Below are positions 58,649 through 64,000 of a stretch of 64,000 bases of DNA, piece after piece (within the stretch, counting starts at the first letter, position 1; each line of letters begins with the position of its first letter). A program made the translations under genes and the position numbers. The notes under the pieces were generated by a model that did no database searches, was not told where the DNA came from, and was given only the letters and a program-made list of their open reading frames with translations. The stretch spans positions 2,356,001 to 2,420,000 of the forward strand of contig CP002190.1 of NCBI GenBank assembly GCA_000525675.1, given 5' to 3'. The DNA is from Bdellovibrio bacteriovorus W. GTDB lineage: Bacteria; Bdellovibrionota; Bdellovibrionia; Bdellovibrionales; Bdellovibrionaceae.

Positions 58649-60772
58649 CTAAATCCTCTTTCCAGGACGACGAATTTCTACGTGATAGTCTGCCAAATTA
58701 GACTTCTTAGCCTCTCGAGGGGCCATCGTTGGTGGAACAATAAAATCCACAGGAGTTAAATCATCATTCATTGCCTCAAGTTCGCTGTCAGTGGGTCCTG
58801 CTTCAGGAGCCATCACAGCTGCGACATCAATACGATCCGTGCTCTCGTCATTTAAGAATCCATCACGGAACTGTAAATCAGCATTGGCCTTCAATTGAGG
58901 CTTCACCACTGGATCTTTCTTTTTTAAATCAGCAACGTCTTTCTCATCCGGCAGATCTAAAAGACTTTCAATATTTACATCCAATGGAGACTCCTTTTTC
59001 ATTTCATCTTTAGCCAATTCAAAACTAGCTTCTGCTTCAGTGCGATGTTCAGAATTTTCCGGTAGTTTTACAACTTCCATTGCGATCACTGCCGCTGCTT
59101 CGTCTTTCACTGGAGCCGCCGCCACAGCTTGATGAGCTTCAGGGCGAATTAGAACTTTCATTTGCGTCCCCTCGCCTCGTGAAGAGACGATTGAGATCTC
59201 TCCGTGATGTTCTTTAAAGACACCGATGGCATAAGAAAGACCCAAGCCCATATGCCTTGAAACGGATCTTGTCGTAAAGAACGGATCAAAGGCGTTCTGA
59301 ATTTGCTGAGCATCCATCCCTTCGCCTTTATCAGAAACATGAAGATGAATTCCATCAGCATCTTCAAAAAGATCTACAACGATTTCCTTGTGTGCCATGC
59401 GCTCCATGGCTTCAATTGAGTTTTCTAAAATATTAGAAATTGCACGAGAAACGGCTGCGGTATTCATAGCAAACGCAGAGGTAGCATTTAAGTTTTGCGT
59501 AACTTTAACACCTTTTTGTTTCAACAGAGTTTCAACTTGCTTTAGAGCTGTTGCTAAAGGTCCTTCAATTTTAGTCTCTGTTTTTTCTTTAATCTCTTCA
59601 CCGGCATAACCTAAGAGTTTATCCAAAACCATTCGCGTCGCTCTCGCCTCACGCACAATAGACTGAGCTGAATTTTCAATTTCTGCATCTGGTTTTTTCG
59701 CTAAAATCATCTGTGAAAAACCCATGATCGAAGCTAAGGGGCCACTCATTTCATGTGCTAAGGTAGATGCAATTCGAGATGCCACCTCGAGTTTTTGTTT
59801 TTGTGAATCGCCTTCACTCGGAGCTGAAACTGCAATTTGCCCAATGGAGAGTTGATTGTTTTTAAATTTCAAAGCTTGAACTTCGGCTAATAAACTATCT
59901 TGTTGTGCAAGAACTGGGTTGAGAAGCCACATTCCTAAAGCAACTCCCACAATCGCTAAACCTAAACCGAGCAGTGCTAACTGAGTGATGAAAGACCATT
60001 TGCCTTTTTGTGCAAGCCCCAAAGAAGCATTAGCTAGAGTCATCAAGTTCGTCTCGGGAACTTTTTCATACATTCCAAAAAAACTTCCAGTCTTGCTCTG
60101 ATAGACAAGAGTGCCGTAAGTGGAACGTGTGTTCTCAAAGTTTTCAAAGACAGCATCGTCACGAATCACTGTGCCGACATATTCTGGAGTCAGATGCCCC
60201 ACCATTTGCCCATTTTCAGTAATGACCGAAAACTGAGATAGAGAATTTCGTTGTGAATCAACAATGGACTGAAAAAGTTCACCGGAACTAAAAACCGCAG
60301 TAGCACGGGCTCCCTCAAGAAAAACAATTCCTACAAAACGATTCTTCTGTTGATCTTGAAAAGGTTTTACAAAATATCGGGTAGCACTCCCCACCTCTGG
60401 TAATGATCCTAAAGCGGAGCGAACAAAGTCGGCGGTCCATGCCGAAGCCTTTGAAGAATCTCTGGCGATAAAGCTTTGCACCTCGTAAGTTTTTCCTTGA
60501 GCTGTGTAAGTTGCCACACCAAAGAAAGGCGCCATAGTATTCCAAGGAATTCTTTCACGCGAGCTGACATCACTTGTGAAGAGACCCAATTTTTTTTGTA
60601 ACGATTTCATCTCGGATGCGATAGAAAAATTAATGGCACTCACTTGAGTTCGCGTCTGAGACTCTACCCACGTTTGGCGATCCGAAGAGACAAATGAATC
60701 CACGCGCCAAAGCACGACCCCAATGAATAGAGCGGTCCCTACGATCAAAGCGCCGATGAATTTTGTTTTCAT
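58649..60772 (-). CDS. Membrane sensor histidine kinase with long acidic tail
   Basis: From the ATG at 60772 (AAGGAA ahead) the protein has 707 residues. Two transmembrane helices (about 5-25 and 262-285) flank a periplasmic sensor domain (about 30-260). The cytoplasmic part has the H-box TLAHEMSGPLASIMGF (His340), N-box NILENSIEAM, G1 DKGEGMD and G2 GLGLSYA. After the ATPase domain a tail of about 180 Ala/Glu/Asp/Lys-rich residues follows, with no receiver domain. It heads the ten-gene run and directly precedes the degenerate receiver gene, so the missing phospho-acceptor must lie elsewhere. Confidence 0.92.
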   Translation of the reverse strand: MKTKFIGALIVGTALFIGVVLWRVDSFVSSDRQTWVESQTRTQVSAINFSIASEMKSLQKKLGLFTSDVSSRERIPWNTMAPFFGVATYTAQGKTYEVQSFIARDSSKASAWTADFVRSALGSLPEVGSATRYFVKPFQDQQKNRFVGIVFLEGARATAVFSSGELFQSIVDSQRNSLSQFSVITENGQMVGHLTPEYVGTVIRDDAVFENFENTRSTYGTLVYQSKTGSFFGMYEKVPETNLMTLANASLGLAQKGKWSFITQLALLGLGLAIVGVALGMWLLNPVLAQQDSLLAEVQALKFKNNQLSIGQIAVSAPSEGDSQKQKLEVASRIASTLAHEMSGPLASIMGFSQMILAKKPDAEIENSAQSIVREARATRMVLDKLLGYAGEEIKEKTETKIEGPLATALKQVETLLKQKGVKVTQNLNATSAFAMNTAAVSRAISNILENSIEAMERMAHKEIVVDLFEDADGIHLHVSDKGEGMDAQQIQNAFDPFFTTRSVSRHMGLGLSYAIGVFKEHHGEISIVSSRGEGTQMKVLIRPEAHQAVAAAPVKDEAAAVIAMEVVKLPENSEHRTEAEASFELAKDEMKKESPLDVNIESLLDLPDEKDVADLKKKDPVVKPQLKANADLQFRDGFLNDESTDRIDVAAVMAPEAGPTDSELEAMNDDLTPVDFIVPPTMAPREAKKSNLADYHVEIRRPGKRI

Positions 60773-60933
60773 TAAAGCGGTTCCTTCCTTGCTTTTAGGG
60801 CCTCCAGAAAAACCCTCAGGTTCCCAGCACATCCTTGGGCTAAGCCTGTTGATTTCATTGTAGTTTTAGAAACTAACAAGAATCAAGTAAGAGTGCTTTG
60901 CAAATGACTATAAAAAGAGTAGAAGATGGCGAC

Positions 60934-62547
60934 ATGAACACACATCGCTCCGATATTCTTATCATTGGCTCTGGGACTGCGGGACTGGCTCTTGCTCTGA
61001 AGCTCTCTACTCAAGGTAAAGTCATTGTCCTTGCTAAGGACGGAGCTCAAGGGACGAACTCAGCTATGGCTCAAGGGGGAATCTCTGCGGTGATGTCGAA
61101 CGAAGATAGTTTTGAATCCCACATTCAAGACACTTTGGTTGCTGGAGCAGGCCTTTGCAATGAAACCGTTGTTCGTGACTATGTAGAGCAAGCCCCTGAT
61201 CGCATTAGAGATTTAGTAAACTGGGGTGTTCAATTCGATATTCGCAAAGACTCTGGCAATGAAGAGGTTGAAGTTGATTTGACGCGCGAAGGCGGTCATA
61301 GCTATCGACGCATTCTTCATTTCGAAGATCAGACCGGCCTTGAAATTCATCGCACTCTTTTAGCAAGAGTGAAAGAAAATCCCAACATCGTCTTGATGGA
61401 AAAGTTCTATGCCATCGATCTTATCGTCAATAAGGACATTGATCCGCATGACATGTCTCCAGTCGCCTGTTCGGGCTGCTATGCTTTAGGCACGGAGGAT
61501 AACTCCGTTCATTCATTTATCGCCAAAGCAACAGTCCTTGCCACAGGGGGCGCTGGCAAAGTCTATCTCTATACCTCTAATTGGGGAGGCGCTACCGGCG
61601 ATGGTATCGCCATGGCCTACAGAGTCGGTGCGCGTGTTGCCAATCTTGAATTCATGCAGTTTCACCCGACTTGCCTCTTCCATAGAGAGTCTCGTAACTT
61701 TTTGATCTCGGAAGCCCTGCGCGGAGAAGGTGGGGAGCTTATCGATGGGCACGGCAACGCATTCATGCACAAATATCACAAATTGGGCTCTCTTGCTCCC
61801 CGTGATGTAGTGGCAAGATCCATCGACAATGAAATGAAAAAATCCGGGGCCGAGTGCGTCTATCTAGATATGACAAAACTGGATCCTGAGTTTTTAAAAA
61901 ATCGCTTCCCAACGATTTACGCTCGCTGCCTCGACTATGGTATTGATTTAACCACTCAACCAATCCCTGTCGTTCCCGCTGCCCACTATCTTTGCGGTGG
62001 CGTCCTTACAGACAAAATGGGAAAGACCGACATCCCTGGACTTTGGGCTATTGGCGAGACCGCTTACACGGGCCTCCACGGAGCCAATCGCTTGGCTTCC
62101 AATTCTCTTTTAGAGTGCTTAACCACGGCCCACAATTGCTCCTTGGATGTTCAAGATCAGTGGCAACAATTGAAGTTCCCAGCAAAACCTCCACAGCCAT
62201 GGCATTATCCAGAGCATTCGGATGCGGACGAGATGATTGTTATTAATCATATGTGGGATGAGATTCGCCGTCTGATGTGGAACTATGTGGGTATTGTTCG
62301 CTCCAACAAACGTCTAGCAAGAGCGCAACATCGCCTACAAAATATTCTTGCAGAAACCAAAGAGTATTACTCGAACATGAAAATTCACCCTGACATCTTA
62401 GAACTCCGTAATATCGCAACGGTGGCAGAGCTTTCAGTTCGCTGTGCTCTTAAAAGACAAGAGTCACGGGGCATTCATTTCAACATCGATCATCCACAAA
62501 CAGATCAAGACGCCGAAGACACGATAGTCGTCCGTGGCATTTTGTAA
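60934..62547 (+). CDS. nadB: L-aspartate oxidase
   Basis: This 537-residue flavoprotein (start at the ATG at 60934; an earlier ATG at 60904 lacks a ribosome site) has the FAD-binding GSGTAGLALALKL, the NSAMAQGGISAV signature, EALRGEGGELIDGHG and the C-terminal helical domain. It oxidises aspartate to iminoaspartate, the first step of de novo NAD synthesis with NadA. No nadA or nadC is adjacent. It is divergent from the kinase gene. Confidence 0.95.
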   Translation: MNTHRSDILIIGSGTAGLALALKLSTQGKVIVLAKDGAQGTNSAMAQGGISAVMSNEDSFESHIQDTLVAGAGLCNETVVRDYVEQAPDRIRDLVNWGVQFDIRKDSGNEEVEVDLTREGGHSYRRILHFEDQTGLEIHRTLLARVKENPNIVLMEKFYAIDLIVNKDIDPHDMSPVACSGCYALGTEDNSVHSFIAKATVLATGGAGKVYLYTSNWGGATGDGIAMAYRVGARVANLEFMQFHPTCLFHRESRNFLISEALRGEGGELIDGHGNAFMHKYHKLGSLAPRDVVARSIDNEMKKSGAECVYLDMTKLDPEFLKNRFPTIYARCLDYGIDLTTQPIPVVPAAHYLCGGVLTDKMGKTDIPGLWAIGETAYTGLHGANRLASNSLLECLTTAHNCSLDVQDQWQQLKFPAKPPQPWHYPEHSDADEMIVINHMWDEIRRLMWNYVGIVRSNKRLARAQHRLQNILAETKEYYSNMKIHPDILELRNIATVAELSVRCALKRQESRGIHFNIDHPQTDQDAEDTIVVRGIL

Positions 62548-62554
62548 TTGGACT

Positions 62555-62578
62555 TGCCCTGACTGCGGAGTCACGGCA
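62555..62578. other. Hairpin between nadB and the hydrolase gene
   Basis: TGCC-c-TGACT (62555-62564) pairs with AGTCA-c-GGCA (62569-62578) around GCGG, with one C/C mismatch. There is no T tract. It ends 11 bases before the next ATG and may affect ribosome access. Confidence 0.4.
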
Positions 62579-62589
62579 ATCTGATTTCT

Positions 62590-63441
62590 ATGTACAGCAG
62601 ATCAGAAGGTTTTTTTACAGGCGCATCTAATAACAAAATCTTTTTCCAAATTTGGAAAAAAGAAAATGCCCGTGGCACCATTCTTATTACCCATGGCCAA
62701 GGTGAACACTCTGAGTGCTATACCCGCTTGATCGAAGGCTTGAGTGATTTGAATGTCAACTTTTATGCATGGGACCTACGTGGCCATGGAAGATCTGAAG
62801 GCCGCAGAGGTTTTGTAAAAGACTTTGATGAGTACTGCGAAGACTTCCATCTCTTTGTACAGAAAGTTCACTCTGAAGAATCCGTTAAAGGAAAACCGTT
62901 TATTCTCTTAAGCCACTCCATGGGGGGCTTGATCCAACTGAAGTCTCTTTTGAAGTTCTCTGATATCAAAGCAGATGCTTTAGTTTTCAGCGCACCTTTC
63001 TTAGGTCTTTCTGTACCGGTTCCGACTTACAAAGAAAAAGCTGCTTTCATTTTTAATTCAATCCTTCCACAGATAACGATGGGGAACGAAATTCGCAATG
63101 ACATGCTTACAAGAGATCCTGACGTTATTCGGGAATACGAACAAGATGCTCTTCGCCACTCGCGTGTGTCGCCAGGAGCGTTTGTTGGCTTCTTAGATTC
63201 TTTTGAGTTTGTTTTGCCACGCGCTGCTGATTTTAAAATGAAATCTCTTTTTCAAATTCCTTCGGATGACCCTGTGGTCAGCTCGCCTGTAACAAAATCT
63301 TTTTTTGAACGCTATGGTGCTCAGGATAAAAAAATGATTACTTACGATGGCGCTCGTCACGAGCTCTATAATGACATCAACAGACAAGAAGTATATACAG
63401 ATCTTAAAGAATTTCTCAGCACTGTTTTGGAGCAAAAATAA
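62590..63441 (+). CDS. Alpha/beta hydrolase, lysophospholipase/monoacylglycerol lipase-like
   Basis: This 283-residue protein has the family opening ILITHGQGEHSECY, then AWDLRGHGRSEG, the nucleophile elbow LSHSMGGL (catalytic Ser) and late Asp (SDDPVV) and His (GARHELYND) residues, completing a catalytic triad. The HG-x-G-E-H and RGHGRSEG motifs are typical of the monoglyceride lipase/lysophospholipase group. It has no signal peptide. It overlaps the next lipoprotein gene by one base. Confidence 0.9.
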   Translation: MYSRSEGFFTGASNNKIFFQIWKKENARGTILITHGQGEHSECYTRLIEGLSDLNVNFYAWDLRGHGRSEGRRGFVKDFDEYCEDFHLFVQKVHSEESVKGKPFILLSHSMGGLIQLKSLLKFSDIKADALVFSAPFLGLSVPVPTYKEKAAFIFNSILPQITMGNEIRNDMLTRDPDVIREYEQDALRHSRVSPGAFVGFLDSFEFVLPRAADFKMKSLFQIPSDDPVVSSPVTKSFFERYGAQDKKMITYDGARHELYNDINRQEVYTDLKEFLSTVLEQK

Positions 63442-64000
63442 TGATTCGTTTTCTATGCTTATTTCTATTACTTGCAGGATGCTCAACCACTCGCACAACG
63501 CAAGCGCCCGTTTCTTCTCGCAGTTATATGACTGTGATTGATAAAAACTCGGACCGCATTCGCCGCTACTCCGGCTTCTATAACACTCTCGACGTTGAAG
63601 CGACAATTCTGAACAAAGAAATTCTTTCGAATCAGCTCTATTACCTAACAAGCCTCTATCAGTGGGATGAATCTAAGAGCCAAGCAGAGGGCGAAAAGAT
63701 TTTTAAAGATTCTAAAACATCAACGCAGTTTTTCGTGAGCTTCTTTACTCCGGAAAGAAAGAATATCGATCTTTCAAAAAAGAATACGATTTGGAAATTC
63801 TTCTTAGACGTAGATGGAAGAAGGTTTGAAGGAACAGCGACACGCTTTAAGGCACCCATGGCAGAGACTGAAGTGATCTATCCTTATCACAATCGTTTTT
63901 ATATCCCTTATATTATTTCATTCCCAGTTCCCACAGAGGCCATCGAAAATAAGCCTGTAGAGCTAACAATCACTGGAGCCGTAGATTCAGGGACGCTGAA
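63441..64000 (+). CDS. Lipoprotein, 3' end outside the window
   Basis: The first 186 codons are visible. The lipobox is LLLAGC (Cys14), and the protein continues into a charged, probably beta-rich domain (VIYPYHNRFYIPYIISF near the end). It starts in a TAATG overlap with the hydrolase gene, so the two are translated together, and it should be anchored in the envelope. The C-terminus lies beyond 64000. I do not recognise the family. Confidence 0.72.
   Translation, partial: MIRFLCLFLLLAGCSTTRTTQAPVSSRSYMTVIDKNSDRIRRYSGFYNTLDVEATILNKEILSNQLYYLTSLYQWDESKSQAEGEKIFKDSKTSTQFFVSFFTPERKNIDLSKKNTIWKFFLDVDGRRFEGTATRFKAPMAETEVIYPYHNRFYIPYIISFPVPTEAIENKPVELTITGAVDSGTL

Overview
The window looks like chromosomal DNA from a Gram-negative, flagellated predatory bacterium of the Bdellovibrio type (Bdellovibrionota). 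This is an inference. It rests on a flagellin with a long leader, many lipoproteins and small secreted proteins, an envelope rich in peptidoglycan-active and protease-like folds, c-di-GMP-related proteins (PilZ, degenerate GGDEF), a split Nuo cluster and dense gene packing. Base composition is moderately AT-rich and looks even throughout. I see no prophage, insertion sequence, CRISPR array, tRNA or rRNA.

Left part (1-16.5 kb): the start of a ClpB-like chaperone; flagellin behind a structured leader; a lipoprotein; a charge-segregated lysine-rich/acidic protein; a class V PLP enzyme; an outer-membrane protein and a metallophosphoesterase lipoprotein. Next comes an RND efflux locus (TolC-like protein, AcrB-type pump, MarR regulator) divergent from a TetR regulator, with two inverted repeats between them. 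Two secreted proteins of unknown role, a sigma-54 activator without a receiver domain and a XerC/D recombinase follow.

Middle (16.5-36 kb): RecO; a fatty-acid desaturase with a coiled-coil tail; a YiiX-type lipoprotein; a secreted lysozyme-like protein overlapping a small secreted partner; LysR and TerC; ThpR; and a nuo operon (B-CD-E-F-G-I) that encodes only the peripheral arm of complex I. After it lie two convergent genes whose products resemble a subtilase and an L,D-transpeptidase but have lost their recognisable catalytic residues.

Right part (36-64 kb): a 46-residue ORF in front of a heterodimeric ABC exporter with one degenerate ATP site; a VWA lipoprotein; a GYF/PilZ protein; a receiver-CheX protein behind a sigma-28-like promoter; tandem and single copies of an inverted-repeat element; HAD, RsmI-like and HrpB genes; and a stand-alone S4 gene. 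A ten-gene, largely overlapping minus-strand run (60.8 to 49.1 kb) links a histidine kinase, a doubly degenerate REC-GGDEF protein, alanine racemase, a Mla-type lipid transporter whose MCE subunit seems fused to a beta-barrel, a TPR protein, a lipoprotein, a YhaM-like protein and CysE. The window ends with NadB, a lysophospholipase-like hydrolase and a partial lipoprotein.

The most interesting signals are the pseudoenzyme pair (33.2-35.1 kb), the MCE-barrel fusion, the degenerate GGDEF protein that keeps its I-site, the charge-segregated nucleoid-like protein, the flagellin leader with mini-ORFs and the inverted-repeat element family.
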